A stretch of DNA of 64,000 bases from Grammothele lineata (taxonomy: Eukaryota > Basidiomycota > Agaricomycetes > Polyporales > Polyporaceae). This document shows positions 1 through 12,486 of this stretch, piece after piece (position 1 is the stretch's first letter; each line of letters opens with the position of its first letter). A program made the position numbers and the translations under genes. The notes under the pieces were generated by a model that saw only the letters and a list, made by a program, of their open reading frames with translations, ran no database searches and was not told the DNA's origin. The stretch is taken from contig NDFF03000030.1 in the NCBI GenBank assembly GCA_002150815.3, positions 248,001 through 312,000 of the forward strand, read 5' to 3'.

Positions 1-311
1 AGCAGTGTAGCGGCAGCGCCGGATCTAGGGTACGTCATCGCGATCGTGGACAGGTGAGCAGTGAGCAGCGTGAACGTGAGGGCATGTGTTAATGGTGATG
101 TTGATGTCTAGGTATGTACAGATACAGACGGAGCGCGAGCGCGGGGCAGGTCAGTGTCCGAGCAGATCGGGACGGGACGAGTGTGCATGGGGAGAGGGCA
201 AGACGGGGTGCGGGAACGTCTATGAGAGTACGTAGCGGGGTGAGGGATAGTATGACCATGAGAAGGGAGATGGGTAAGTAGGATTGGAGGAGCTACAGAA
301 TCGAGGCACAC

Positions 312-3300
312 TCATGCAGAGCGCGGCGGGCTGAACGCAGACGAGAAGAACCGACTCACGACCCCCGCCCTGCCCTCTCTCGCAGGGGCAGACACGGGGG
401 TAGTTGCAGCTGCAGCGAGGAATGGCCCGCTCGTCGTGCTCGCGAGCCCCGCAGAAAGGGGCACGGCGCGGCGCGAACCTGCGTCGATGACTTGACCTTG
501 CTCTGCGGGGGTAGGACTTGAGCGAGAGTTCCAGTCGTAGTTGGACGGCTCGTAGTCTGAAGAGGTGGGTGATGGATGTTGCGAGCACGCTAGAGAGGAC
601 CCGCGATTAGAACGTTGACGTTGATGGGTAGAAAGTTGAAACGGAGAAGAGAAGGAGAAACTCACAAGGCGAACGCGTCGTCGCAGAGCTGCTCCCAGAC
701 TTCAAGTGAACCGCGTCCCGGAAATCGAAGAACCGACCGCGCGCATCCGCGTACTCTCCGTCCTCTGCGTCAAGAAAAAAAACGCGTCAGCACCCAGCCC
801 CACCCACAACCCCAAGTAGACTCAAAAAGACGTACCAGACCCCGGATAACTCCACGGCGCGCGCCCGCTCGCCTCGTACCCGTATACCTCGGGCGACGTC
901 TGGCGCGCCTCCCCCGGGCGGCGTTCGACATCAAACCCCCGCCACGACTCGAACCCGCCGAAGGGGACGAAGGGGGCGCCCTCGCTCTCGCCTGTCCCTG
1001 TCGACTCGGAGCCGTCGGACTCGGAGGAGAGGCTGGTTGAGGGGCGGCGGGAGAGGACGTGTGCGTGTGTGTGTGCGTGTGTGTGGTGGTCGTGGTTGTG
1101 GAAGTGGTTGGGGAAGTGGACACCGGCGGCGTGTGGGACATACGCGTCCTGCCGCGGGGTGAGGCTGATATCCAGCCGAGGCGGGAGCGGAGGCGGGGGC
1201 GACCGCTCTTCCCCGACGCGAAGGCCGAGGCCTACGTTCGCCGCCTCCCGCTCCCGCTCCAAGCCTGCATCCGCGTCCTCCCCACTCGCGACGTCAAACA
1301 GCCCATCCGACACCCTCGCCCACCGCTCCAACAACCACATCAGCACCTCCCTCCTCTCCCTCCTCTCCCTTTCCCTTCCCTCCTCCCCTCCCCCTTCTTT
1401 TGCTCCCCCGACACCTGAAACGGAACCCCCAGCAAGCGCACCCCCAAAGATCCTCGCCACATCTTCCAGCCCGATCCCATTATCAGGCGACAGCGGCAGC
1501 TGCGTGAAGAACCCCAGCAAGTACGCGAGCAGCGCCGCGTGCGCGGGAGGCGAGAGGCGGAGGAGGTGCTGCGCGCTCGAGATCTGGAGGGACTCGGCGG
1601 CGAGGAGGGAGAGTTTGCGTTCGGAGGGGGTGAGCGGCGGGTGTTGGGGTGCGCGAGAGTGGGTGTAGGCGGAAGAGGAAGAGGAGGAGGGAGGGGGCTG
1701 GTAGTGCGGGGAGAAGTAATCCTCGTCCCGCTCATCCGCCATCTCTACGTCCCCATCCCCGTCCCCCTCCGCGCGCCTCACAGTCGGCTCCACACACAGC
1801 CTATACAGCGCCCTTACGAGGTTCCCGTCTAAGAGCGGCTCAGGGAGCGCATCGAGGTACGCCTTGAGCAGCGCGCAGATGTCCGCTGTCGTCTCCTTCC
1901 GGAGAGATGCGCGCGTCGTTGACGCGGTAGGGGCGAGTGCGGGGCATGGATGCGCGTGCGCGGCGCCGAGAACGGGAGAAGACGGAGATGAAGGGGAGGA
2001 AGGAGAGGAGGAAGAGGAGGGCGACGCGGCGTCGAAGAGCGCGATGAGCGTCGTGAGGCGCGTGCGGTTTGGTGGGGTGCGGAAGAGCCCGGGCTGGTAG
2101 ATCCCTGTATGATCCCAAACGCCAGGGATTTAGCAATCTCGTTCGTACAGGCAACGACTGAACGCGCAAGAAAAAGCGCACACGCACCAGTCCGGTTCAA
2201 CTCCTCAACACACGCATACACGACCCACGGCACGGGGTGCTGGTGCCCCCCAAGGACAGTAGCCATCGAGGCGCACTGGAGCGCGACGCCGATAGGGGCG
2301 CCAAACGTTTCTGTGGGCAGGGACGGTCAGCCGCTGAGATATTGCTAGGACTAGGACTGCTGCCGGAGTGCGGGCTTCCATGCTGCTCCTATTCCTCTCG
2401 GGCGCATCGAGGATGGGGACGATGCGAGGTGGGGGTAGGGCCACGGCGCCCCCGCCTGCACACCCGGTCGTAGTCTCGCCAATCCGACCGCTCGCGCTCG
2501 GGCAGGAAGCAAAGCAAACGAAGAAAGAAGGTACTCACTCATTTCACCTCCCTCCACGTTCCCGCCCAGGTCCAGCCCAGGCCTCGCCTTATACCCTCGC
2601 CTTCCCTCCACATATGTTTCCCTCTCCCACCTCTCCAACACCCTCTTCACGTCCAAGCACCCCTCGAGCGCCCCCGTCCCCGCTCCCACCTTAGAAGCGT
2701 CCTTCTCCATGAGCTCGCGGAGAGACCAGAGCACCGCGCGCGGACTAGATGGGGCGAAGAGGGGGATCGCGAGCGGCTGGCTGGACGCGCGCGGTCTGTG
2801 TTGGGGCTGACCGTGACTGTGGCCGGGGCCGTGGCTTGAAGAAGGGGGCGAAGTGCGTAGAGGGGCGACGCGCACCGAGCGGGCGCGTGTCCTATTCAGC
2901 GCCGACGCCGACCCAAACGAAGACGGGGACGCAGAAGCGGACAGGGGAGAGTCCCACGGCGCGCACGCCCCGCGGACCTCAGGGGTGAGCGTATTCGGGG
3001 AAGGGGAAGGGGACGGGGCGAGCGCAACGGAGAGCGCGAGCGCGTCGTCCGGCCACAGCGCCTTCGCGGGGTGCCCGAAGTCGGCGGGGGTGTGCCGTTG
3101 GGGGGAGGCGGTGGCGGAGCGGGAGGGGCGGGCGGAGAGGGGGCCCTGGCCGCATGCGCGCGCGAGGCGGTCGAGCTCCATGTCGACGGCGGGGAGGGTG
3201 TCGAGCTTGGGGTGCGAGAGCGAGTGCAAGGAGCTGGGCTGAGGTGGGCTGAGGTGGCGGGCGGGGCTGGAGAGGGCTGCGCTGGCCATGTTTCTGGTTT

Positions 3301-3766
3301 TCTGTCGGTGAGAATGGGGGTGCGAGTGGGAGATGGTGGCGGCGCGGGAGAGGAAAGACGACGAGCTTGAGGAAGGCGGTGGCTCGTGTAGACGGTGGGA
3401 GTTGTTGATGGTTAGAGGCATAGAGTCGACGGCGGTGCGGCGCATGGTGCGGGGGGTATTAGGAGCGGAGGCAGCACAGGGGGATGCGAATGACCCGTTG
3501 GGCTGAGAGGAGGGACCCGCCCAGCGGGAGGGGTAAGAGTGGAGCTCGAGGTCGTCGGATGCGGGCTGGGGCAGAAAGGGGCGGCGCTGCATATAGGCGT
3601 CCGTCCCGAGGCGGGGAACAAACGCAGACGGTTGCTCGGGGGAGAAGGAGGTGGAGGGAGGAGAGAAAAACTCGTCGAGGCCGTCGTGAAGAGGGCGGAA
3701 GTGTACGCTCGCCGCAGCGTCTGACAAAGGGTGCAGACGGGAGTGCGGCGGGGAAGGCCAAGACAT
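312..3766 (-). CDS. RhoGAP domain protein, 987 aa, five exons
   Basis: Rho GTPase-activating protein, expected to speed GTP hydrolysis by a Rho/Rac/Cdc42-type GTPase. Exons are 3766-2539, 2310-2188, 2104-836, 764-666 and 556-312; they total 2964 nt and stay in frame. Residues 1 to about 410 are Ser/Pro-rich and disordered-looking. The domain starts near residue 413 (TFGAPIGVAL, then VPWVVYACVEEL). It carries the arginine finger in GLFRTP (R459), the ALLKAYLDALPEPLL helix, and the late NGIGLEDVARIFGGAL segment. About 35 residues of Ser/Pro repeat and spacer sit inside the domain just after the finger helix, and a His-rich tract (alternating His-Thr/Ala, encoded by a GT/AC microsatellite near 1059-1085) follows it. 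The ATG at 3766 is chosen as the first Met of the long first exon; an upstream non-coding exon is possible. The family call is firm; the GTPase partner is unknown. Confidence 0.88.
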
Positions 3767-5921
3767 ATGTTTAGACACTCAAAAGGCTCAGGGGGCACGT
3801 TTGCTCGCGCCACAAGATGCCGCTAGAAAGTGTACGCTGGCAGGAGCAGGTGCGCGCGCGCAGTTCTCCGGGTGTCCCACAAGAGCGAGAGGGAGGTGGG
3901 AGAAGGAAAGAGCAGGGCGGGGGCAGCGGGGCAAGATCTATGATAGAGACCACTACTAGTGGCAGCGCGGGGTCCACAAGCCCAGCGGCACGTCCGCCCC
4001 CGCATGGACTGTATGCTACAGCTGCCGGCCGCGATCGCGATGGGTCGCCACCACCCCCGAATCGAGTCCGAAAGTGTGCGTGCCCCTCATTCGCGGGCCA
4101 CCGTCGACAAATCGAGTGTCCCCGTCAGCCCCCGCGCAGCCCAACGCCCCCGCTCGACGATCGGGTCACCGCCGATCCCCTCGATGCCTGGTCTAGACCG
4201 GCACCGCGCCTCGGTCGAGAGGACCACTCCCCGCGAACGTTGCAAAGCTGATAGGTGGCGGCTGTAAGCGTCCGCGAGCGATGAGTCTTCGCGGGTGTAC
4301 GCGGTGTCTCGCGTAGCGGATGCACGTCCTCGAAGACAGAGGAGGGTTGCTCGCGCGCAGACGATGGACGTAAAGGGCAGACGTCTTCCCCCAGGAGATG
4401 CTCGTCCATGAGGCCAGCACAGCCTCTCGCCGCGGAGTCGGACGTGCGCGCGCGAGAAGCCTCCAGTAGGAATGGAGCGATCTGGACTCCTAAGCTTGCC
4501 TGGAATCGGCCTGGAGCGCCACGCTGCAGCTCTTCTGCCTCTTTAGAGCCCGAGCGCATCCGCAGGTCGGTGTGGTAAGTACCCGTCGTTGCGCAACAAG
4601 ATTACGAGCGGCCGTGGAAACCGTGTACTGTATGTGTCCAGGCGGGATATCTTACGGCCAGAAGAGCATGGGAGAAGAGGCACGCGGTAGGTAACACTTG
4701 TGTATCCGCGCGAAACCATCCACGGCGTGTCGTAAAGTAGTAGATGTATACGGCATCGAAGGCCGCGATTGAGGGCGATGGGGTTAGAATCGATCTTCTC
4801 CGATATCCACGTTCTCCGTGTTCGCTTTCGTCTCCGGCGCGGGGTGGGGTCGAACATGGGAGTCTAGACAGACGCACCAGAGTAGTCCGTCAAGGCACGA
4901 CTATCGGTGTCTAAGAATCACGAAAGCATCAGCTCCTTCATCTCGGCCATGTCGCGTCCGTACGGTGTATGAGCGTGCATATACGCACGCTCCTTGGGAC
5001 CTAGACACCAGCAGCGAACAAACTTTACGCTCGCCACTTCGCGGGGGATGGCGTACGATCGGGCGGGGACCACTTACCTCCGCACGTACATATGTACAAG
5101 GTTTTCGTGTGCCACAAGCCATCTTGGGCGGCAGTCTTTCAACGTTCATCTCCGCTGTGAGCGGGATCTAGACCGGGGCCGGCGACGGGAGAAGAGAGAA
5201 GGCCTGGATGAGAGGCTCTTCTGATCCTGGTCAGTCCTGGGATGAGTTCGAGAACCCGAGTCGACGCAACGCCGGACGGCGAAGAAGCGGCGTAACCCCG
5301 GCTTCCTTCTGGCTCGTGGCTCGTCTCCGGGATGGGAAGCCTTGGGGCACCACGGGGAGATTATCAAGAAGACGTGCGCGGGCGGGGATAGACGGTGCCG
5401 GATGCGTGGAGTTCGAGCCGGGCGATTGCTGGGGTCGCTGGGGAAGCTGAAGGGGCTGGATGTATATGTATGGGATGCATGGTGGGGATGTCTACAGGGA
5501 GAGGGAAATGCCACGAGGCGCCGGACGCGTGCATCGTGAGCAGCGCGTCGAGTCGCGACGCGCGCGTTACAATCTCGAGGCTGAGCCTAGTCGTGATGTC
5601 CGAGGAACGTCTCGTGCAACGCACTCTCAAACGGAATGTGAGCAATGGAAACAGTACGATTAACAACTACCAACAGAGAGCGTTCGATAGCGGCGATACA
5701 ACTAGTAGAGGAGCGACCACGTCCTCGATTTACAGGTAAGTACTTGGAAGGTAGGCGCGACGCGCGCGTTCAAGTTATAGTCCAAAACGTCCGTACCGAC
5801 GGCGACCTATGTAGTCGCGGTCAGAGTCGCAGTCCATACAATATGTGCAGTCCGCGGAGATCGTGCAGAAGTCAAGTCCAAACATGATGCGCGCGACGCC
5901 CTACGGCTCACATCTCACCGC
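3767..5921. other. Intergenic stretch, no supported gene
   Basis: About 2.1 kb between the RhoGAP start and the end of the surface-protein gene. Only short overlapping open frames occur on both strands, with no recognisable domain, signal peptide or spliceable exon chain. The part next to 3766 is expected to hold the RhoGAP promoter. I see no repeat or RNA gene. Confidence 0.5.
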
Positions 5922-6517
5922 TCAGAGCACCACCACAGACCCAACCACCACCCCGACGAGCCCCACCCCCACCCCCACCCCAGCGAGCCCCGCGGCCGAG
6001 GGGGCGCGCAGCGCAGCGGGCGCGGCGTTGAAGTTCGTCGAGGACTCCGTCACGCTCTCTGTCGTCGCCGTGCCCGACTTCGAAGTTGCTGAGCTGCCGG
6101 AGGACCCGGAGGAGGTGGTGGAGACGGTGCGGGTGATGAACCCGCTGGAGGTGGAGTTGGACCCGGATCCGGATGCGGACCCGGAGACGGAGGTGGAGGC
6201 GGACCCGGAAGCGGAGGCGGAAGCGGAGACGCTGCCGCTGCCGGATGCGACGGGGGTGGAGGTGGTGGCGAGGGTGTCGCTCCCCGTCGCGAGGGTGCCC
6301 GAGGCTGCGACCGTAGACGCGGACGCAACGGCGGTGTCGGTGCCAGCGGCGGTGGTGTCCGTCGCGAGCGCTGTTGGGGGCGGACGCTCAGGAATGTGGG
6401 AGGGGGGGAACGAGGACGGAAGAGAGACGTACCTGTGCTGTCCGTGCCCTGTGCGGAAACGCTCCCGAAGACGAGGGTGAGGGCGAGGAGCGCGAGCTTG
6501 GTGTTGGCGAACTTCAT
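5922..6517 (-). CDS. Small GPI-anchored Ser/Thr-rich surface protein, 177 aa
   Basis: Predicted cell-surface or cell-wall protein. Exons are 6517-6433 and 6370-5922 with a 62-base GT-AG intron (534 nt in frame). The first exon encodes a classic signal peptide (MKFANTKLALLALTLVFGS, cleavage near VSAQ). The mature part is almost entirely Ser, Thr, Gly and Ala (runs such as SGSGSVSASASASGSAS), typical of heavily O-glycosylated wall proteins. The C-terminus is a small-residue and Val-rich hydrophobic tail ending at residue 177, preceded by FNAAPAALRAPSAAG, which fits a GPI attachment signal. No catalytic domain is visible. A TATA-like box lies about 120 bases upstream. The opposite strand has a 211-codon open frame that merely mirrors the GC-rich codons. 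Function beyond surface location is not recognised. Confidence 0.8.
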
Positions 6518-6637
6518 AGTGGGCGGATTACAGCGCGAGGGAAAGGGGGAGTGATCGATAAAAGAACGTCAGGACGAGCCGCAGAGCCAAGTGGAAGGGG
6601 GACAAGTGTTTGGAGGACTTCGCTTCCTCGCTGAGGG

Positions 6638-6644
6638 TATATAT
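6638..6644 (-). promoter_or_regulatory. Candidate TATA box of the GPI-anchored protein gene
   Basis: On the minus strand the sequence reads GGATATATACCC about 120 bases upstream of the ATG at 6517. A TATA element at this distance is plausible for a strongly expressed secreted-protein gene. There is no experimental support; this is position and motif only. Confidence 0.35.
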
Positions 6645-7478
6645 CCGAGAGCCTGATACGAGCAGTGACGGGAGGAAACGGGGTGCGTCGGCGGGCCTGC
6701 TGCGGGCAGCAGCTGCCAGCTCAGGGAAGATCTCGAAGCGGGGCGTCTGAAGGAAGGGTCACCGAAATTCGGTGAGGCTGTTGTCGCGATGGGTGCCACC
6801 GCCCACGGTGGAGTTGCTCCCCCGCGCCTGAACTCGGTCCGTTGGAGGGCGCTGCTGTGTGCGCAGCATCGAGCGTTCCGGAGTCCTTTCAGTGGCCTCA
6901 GAAGTGCTGTAGAACCAGGTGAAGAGTGGCCATGTCCGTGTGCTGGTCACGAGCAAGTCCATAGATGTGCAAGAGCCGGTGTAGACGTCTCCGAAAGCCT
7001 CTGAGAGCACTGAGGGCGAGCGAGCAGGAACCGCCGTCAGGAAACGCACCATACGTCACCATCATCAACGCTCCAATGCCTCACGCGATGCTGCCATGTT
7101 TCGTTCCTCGCTGCATGCGCGAAGGCTTCTCTTCTCCGGGAGAGGCGCTTGGGAAGCAGAAAAGGAGAGGAGCAAGCTAGGATGGGCGGGGTAAGTACCC
7201 CAGGAAAGGACTCTTGCAGTCTTGTGTCGTCGTGGTACGACAGTTGCCAACAGTGAGCGCGGCTCAGAAAGGGACGCAGGGTGGCCCATTTCAAGGCGTC
7301 TATCTAATCTTATCGTCATTCCACGTGGCCAGGTTGGCATGGTCGCGCTTGAGCGACTTGGAGGCGGCCGCTCGTTCGCTTCATCGCACAACGTGCAATC
7401 TTACGCCGTACTCTGTTGTACTCACTCTAGGGCATCTTCTGCGGTCCTATTTACTACTACACTCTTATTTTCTCAAAC
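6645..7478. other. Intergenic stretch, no supported gene
   Basis: About 830 bases between the surface-protein gene and the left edge of the duplicated block. Open frames here are short and unconvincing. Similarity to the second copy of the block starts only at about 7479, so this stretch is outside the duplication. Confidence 0.5.
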
Positions 7479-7796
7479 GAGAACGATATGTGGTTATCAA
7501 GACGTCCTGGTTACTTCAACGTCAGCAAGGCCGTGAAGTGCTCCTCGCATTGTCAACGCCTCTGAAGCGGCTGACACCGTCACTGTCGATCGCGCTGTCC
7601 CTGGAGATGGGGAGGATAGTGTTCCTGAAGGGTGGTAGTCCCTCGGTACGTGGCCTCACAGTGAACAGTGGACGCGGCTGACCGGGAAGACTGGCTCAAA
7701 GCTTCAGCCAAACCTACGACAATCCCTCTTCGTGGCCGTATTCCTCGCACGACTCGCTGCCCTGGTGGCCAGACACTACCCTCCTTGCTCTTCATC

Positions 7797-9936
7797 ATGT
7801 CAAAACCTGCCCCACCCGCGGAGTCTACCCCGGATGTCGATGAACCATGGGCTGCGCAACCCTTCAGCCACATCAACGCCCTCCTCGTCGCCCTCCATCC
7901 CCTGCTCGAAGCCCACGCCGGACCGCATATAGCCAGGCAACCTCCCACCCCGAGTCTCGTATACACGCGCCTCCTCGACACTATCGCCGAATTATGTGCG
8001 TATCACCCACTCTGCGCCCGCGCCTCCGCTGCGCTCGAGACGACGTCTACCCGCGTTACGTTGTATATCTCTGCGTCTCCTCGGCTACAAGTCCCACCCG
8101 ACGGCGACCACATAACTTCGTTCGCGTGCACCAGCTCGTGCGGTACGTGTACAGGAACCCTATCCCCGCGCTTCAAGGCCGACGTAGAGGCGTGGGTAGA
8201 CCGTGTATGGCTCGCCGCGCGCTCCCTGCGCGGGTCCGACGAGCCCGCCGGGTTCGAGGATCCTGCAGAGCACCCGACGGCGCAGATCGCTCTTGCGGTT
8301 TACAGGGCGTGCTATTCGACGTTCCGGAGGCGGGTTGGGGACTCGGCGCGGGTTTTGCGGCAGTTGGAGACGTGGCTTTGTGCGAAGTCGGAGGCGTTGG
8401 CGGGATCGTGCACTCGTTTCGCAGGGGACGGCGGCTCGGCGGAGCGAGAGGAGACAGGGACGGGAACGGGGAGAGGGCAGAGCAAGAACGGACGGGAGTC
8501 ACCCTCGCGGCTTGACGGCACCCAATACCAGGATCCTCAGCCTCCCTCATCGCACCGGGACGCCCTCGCGAAGCTCTGCCGCGACCTCCAAGTCCTGGTG
8601 GAAGTAGTAGAACCCGAGGATGTGGCGGAGATTCAGGACCCCCGCGCGCTGCTCGCGGGACACATCGCGGGACGCCTCGTTGCGGAGCAGGTGCGCGATC
8701 CTGGCTTCCGCGCGTTCCTCAGTGACATCGGTAAGCGTTTACGTCTTTTCCAGCCTTGAACTAGTATGAGCTAACGTACGACAACACGCAGACCCCAACA
8801 CCTTACCGACCCTCGACAACCTCTGCGAACTCTCCCGACTCGTCAACACCCTCTTCACCTTCTGCCGCTCGCACGCGCTCTGGGGCGCCCTCGACCTCCC
8901 CTGGCACGTCGTCTGGCTCGACCCGCACGTCTCCCCAAACCCAAATTCCTTCGAGGCGGTCATCGAGCCGGAGATGGTCGCGGATTGGGTAGAGAGCATC
9001 GACGATTGGCAGAATTCCGATGATGAACATGAGAGGCTACTGGATCAGCCCCCGGACGCCGAGCGTTGGCCGTGGAGCGAGGTCGTGTGTCCGATTGGTA
9101 GGGAGGTGCCGGAGGGGCTTGTTCGTGAGGAGTGTCATGATGAGGAGGGGACGCGCGTTGTGCGCTTCGCCCCTGTCCCGTGTGCTCTACCAGCCCATGC
9201 TGAGGACGGCCGCCCGGGCACGTTGTGCACAGCGCACTGCGAAGCAACGCTCCTCGCGCACCTGCATAACACCCGCGCGGCCGCACACCCATACGTCTCC
9301 GTTGCTGGCGCGCACACTCCGCGCGCAGACAGTGGAGGCGCAGCTCGAGAAGAAGCCCCTGGGTCATGCTACGCATGCCTCGCGTTCGCGCGCGCGCTCG
9401 ACGCCGTCTGCGGCGGCGGCGGGCACATGTTCGCCCTCCGCGCGGGTGCGGGTGTGGATTCTAGGGCGCGTGCGCGCGTCGTCCTTCCGTGGGTCTGCCC
9501 GCCTCTCGCGCGCGTCGCGGCACGATCCCCGCCCCTGCCTCCGCCTCCCATAGCAGTCGAGCTGCATAGGACGCCGACTCCACCTCTATCCTCCCCAGTA
9601 CCTTCTCGCATGCCAACTTCTCCCTCGAGTTCCTCCGGGTCCTCCGCCACGATCAGACCGCCCCTCCCACGAACGACAAGCTCCGGAGACGCCGACGCCG
9701 ACGCGGGCGTAGACGTGGACACCTTCGCGCTCGCGCTCGAACGGCTCATGGAAGACGTCCTGCTCCGGGACTTGCAGAGCGTGCTGTTGCACGAGGCGGA
9801 GGGCGTCGTCGTGAGGGAGGAAGTCGCGCGGTTGTGTCAGGTCGAGTGGGATGTGGGGATTGGGTTGGGGTTTAGAGTGGATGGGAGGAGGATGGCGGCG
9901 GCGGGCTGGAGATCGGTCATCGCGGCGCCGTCGTAG
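7797..9936 (+). CDS. OTT_1508-like deaminase-fold protein, 692 aa
   Basis: Exons 7797-8730 and 8792-9936 (2079 nt in frame, 61-base intron). I recognise the zinc-deaminase core of the fungal OTT_1508-like family: the HCE motif (H460, C461, E462) followed by LLAHL and PYVSV, then the CYAC motif (C504, C507) in CYACLAFARAL, and a later VVLPWVCPP segment. In deaminases the His and the two Cys bind zinc and the Glu is the proton shuttle. The first 400 residues are helical-looking with conserved-looking blocks (LCRDLQVLVEVVEPEDVAEI, ALWGALDLPWHVVW) that I cannot assign. The start is the ATG giving MSKPAPPAES; a longer upstream open frame lacks coding character. Substrate is unknown; family members are thought to act on nucleic acids or nucleotides. 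The second copy at 46.9-48.4 kb is broken. Confidence 0.68.
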
Positions 9937-10186
9937 GACCTTGCAGAGCAAGCAGACGAAGTGGGCGCTCTAAGATAGGACGTGCGCGAGGAGAGGGTGG
10001 ATATTGACCGTCGCGGCGTCGTTGTAGGACATTGAAGCCAGAAGAAACACACGAACGTTTTCTGGCTCCGAATTCCATCGGGATGCGCGCATGTTCGATG
10101 TCGTTGGTGTGTGGTCTACATTGCGAATGACTATACACAGACGTGAATAATCATCGACTTGTATAGGTACATTACCGTACATATGT

Positions 10187-12187
10187 TCATTCGTCATACT
10201 GAGAGTATGCAAATGCCTCCAGGATGGCGTCGCGATCGAGCCTCGCATCTTCAGATATATCTCCCTCGCCAATGCCCGCTCTGGTGCCATCGGGCAGCAG
10301 CCCTAGCTCCAGCAACAAATCGACTGCCTCATCGTCGTCGTCAGAATCCTCGCTACTTCCTGCGTCGCTCTCGTCCTCGTCCCCTCCGTTTCCCTCGGGT
10401 ACATATTTGTCCGTCTCGTCAGGATCCCACAGGTCCAGCTCGCAGAGACGGCCAGGAACGAAGTCCTCGAAGAGACTATCGTCGTATGATACGACGAAGA
10501 ACGCCGTCTGCACAACCCACCGCGTCGGGAACCTGTGCACGATGTAGCCCCGCCCGTCTCCCTCCCCGTCCCCATCCAGGAGTCTAGGATCACAGACTGT
10601 AGGCCAGTCTACTTCGTCTTCACCGATCCTGGCGGAAACAGGGTTAAGGAAGCACATCGCAGGAAGGAGTGCCCGTGCGCCGCGGAGGGCGGGGACGTGG
10701 CTGTCCCGCGTGACGAGGGCCGTGCGGGAGGTGGTGTCCGTCCAATTTTCTAGGCCCTCTCCGGGTGTGCCGCGCAGACCCGTCTTCAGACCGGTGCGGT
10801 GCAGGCACCACACGTCGAACCAGCGCAGCGAGTTCGAGTTGACGATGTACGGGGAGGAACCGTGTGAGTCGGGGACGATGAGGTGGGTAAGCACGGGACA
10901 GAGCGTGTCCAGCTCCCGCAAGAGGAGATCCCCGACCCGCGCCCATGTGCTGTGATGGTTGCATATATGGAGGTAGGTAAGGTGGCGACCCCAGCGTCTG
11001 CGGCTGAGAAACTGTATCGGGTCGAAGGTATCTGCGTCTTTCGCCACATAGAGGGTCAGATGTGTCAGCGCGGGGAGTTCCCATCGCTCGGTGAGATAGG
11101 CAAGACGCCCTTGTCGTAGGCCGACGTCGAGATGGAGTGTAGTGAGCGCATGGAGACAAATACTGGTTCGAGGGATAGGGGGCTGGACCAGGGGTCGCGC
11201 GGAGACCGTTTGTGGTGTCCAAATTTCACGATGGGAGAGCTTGAGAGACACTAGCGTAGGTGCCCGCTGCAGTAACTCGTGCACAGAGAATACAGTGGGG
11301 TCCTTCGTGAGGTCTATGCTCAGCGTGAGATCTCGTAAGTGAGAGGCGAGATGTCTAGCGAGGAGCGCCTCGCGGTCTTTCGTTGTCGCCCGCTGAAAGC
11401 ACCATGTAGGGTTGAACATCTCTAGGGGATCATGGACGGTCTCCGCTAGGAGAAATGCGTGGTTGGCATTGAATGTGAAAGACTCGAGCGCGTTGCATTG
11501 CGATAGGATCCAAGCAAGATCTTCCTCTATGACGGAGGCGCAAGTCGGGAGGACTGGACATGATTCCATGCTGATGCTCTGTACCAGCTCGCATTGGGTT
11601 GCCCCGATGTTGGGCGAGCGTAGCGTGCGAGCCAGGGCTGCGATCTGACCCATGCGGCGGAACACGACGTTGCGGTAGAGAGCTTTTGTGGCAGGCCAGT
11701 AGAATGCCTTGCAGACCACGGGGAGCCCTTTCTTGAAGCATAGACGTTGCAGCCATGAACGGTTCTCACCATGGCGCACCGAGGGGTTCAAGCGTTCGAA
11801 GCCCTCGCGAGTGGCCTCTGCGATGATAATCTCGAGTATCTCCGCAGGAAGATTGCAGAACGTTGTCAAGGGCAACTCGACGCTTGGGGCAACCTGTGAG
11901 CTTGACGTTAGAGCTACAAGTTTGATAGAACAAAGGCATGCAATGTACCCCGGATTGTTTCAAAATACGTGAAACAGTGAGTTTAAGACATTCCAACTCC
12001 TAAGGGCAGGATCAGATTATATTCTGAAAGGGTGGCTTACAATGGTGCCACTGAATAGTCGAAGGCACTTCCGGGAATCTCCTGTCCTTACCTCGATCAA
12101 CCGTGTGTTTTCCTGTCTGAGTTGTCTGAGTCGAACGTTCTCGACGCTTGGAGATTGCTGGTCCTGATTTGAAGGCTTCTGACACAT
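10187..12187 (-). CDS. F-box/LRR-type protein, 617 aa (copy A)
   Basis: Likely substrate receptor of an SCF ubiquitin ligase. Exons are 12187-12092, 11999-11949 and 11893-10187. The two short 5' exons encode a 49-residue leader rich in Glu, Gln, Arg and Leu (RQLRQENTRLIEELECLKLT), predicted coiled coil. The third exon opens with the F-box (FCNLPAEILEIIIAEAT, then VCKAFYWPATKALYRNVVF). A RRMGQIAALARTL segment and irregular leucine-rich repeats follow (LASHLRDLTLSIDL, LPALTHLTLYVAK, LTYLHICNH). The C-terminus is very acidic (EDESDAGSSEDSDDDDEA). The leader was established by comparison with the copy at 44780, where all three exons and both introns align. The gene faces the deaminase gene tail to tail, 250 bases apart. 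Confidence 0.78.
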
Positions 12188-12486
12188 CGGGGCAGGACTG
12201 AGAACGTCATGCATATGAATGGTGATTGCGCAGTGACTTCTCGATGCAACACGGTTGACGATTACGTCATAGCCCTCTTGGGACCGGGAACCGGCCTGCC
12301 GGCCGTCACAATAGCCCATCGTGACTCCTCAACCGCCGCAATATACGCCTTCAGGATGGTTGAAAGAAATGTTTCCAAGTTACAAGTTCATCTTGGTAAT
12401 GATTACACGGATTATACTGACACAGTAAGCACACGATAGGCTGCGGTTGTAGTAGGATCGTACTACTGTTGCTCAGGCCCCGTCTA

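Noticed and set aside
5845..6480. 211-codon plus-strand open frame
   Set aside because: Mirror of the GPI-anchored protein gene; the opposite strand has a signal peptide, a proper intron and a GPI tail.
11873..11875. TTG as start of the left F-box protein
   Set aside because: Two upstream exons with an ATG at 12187 align with the second copy and restore the leader.
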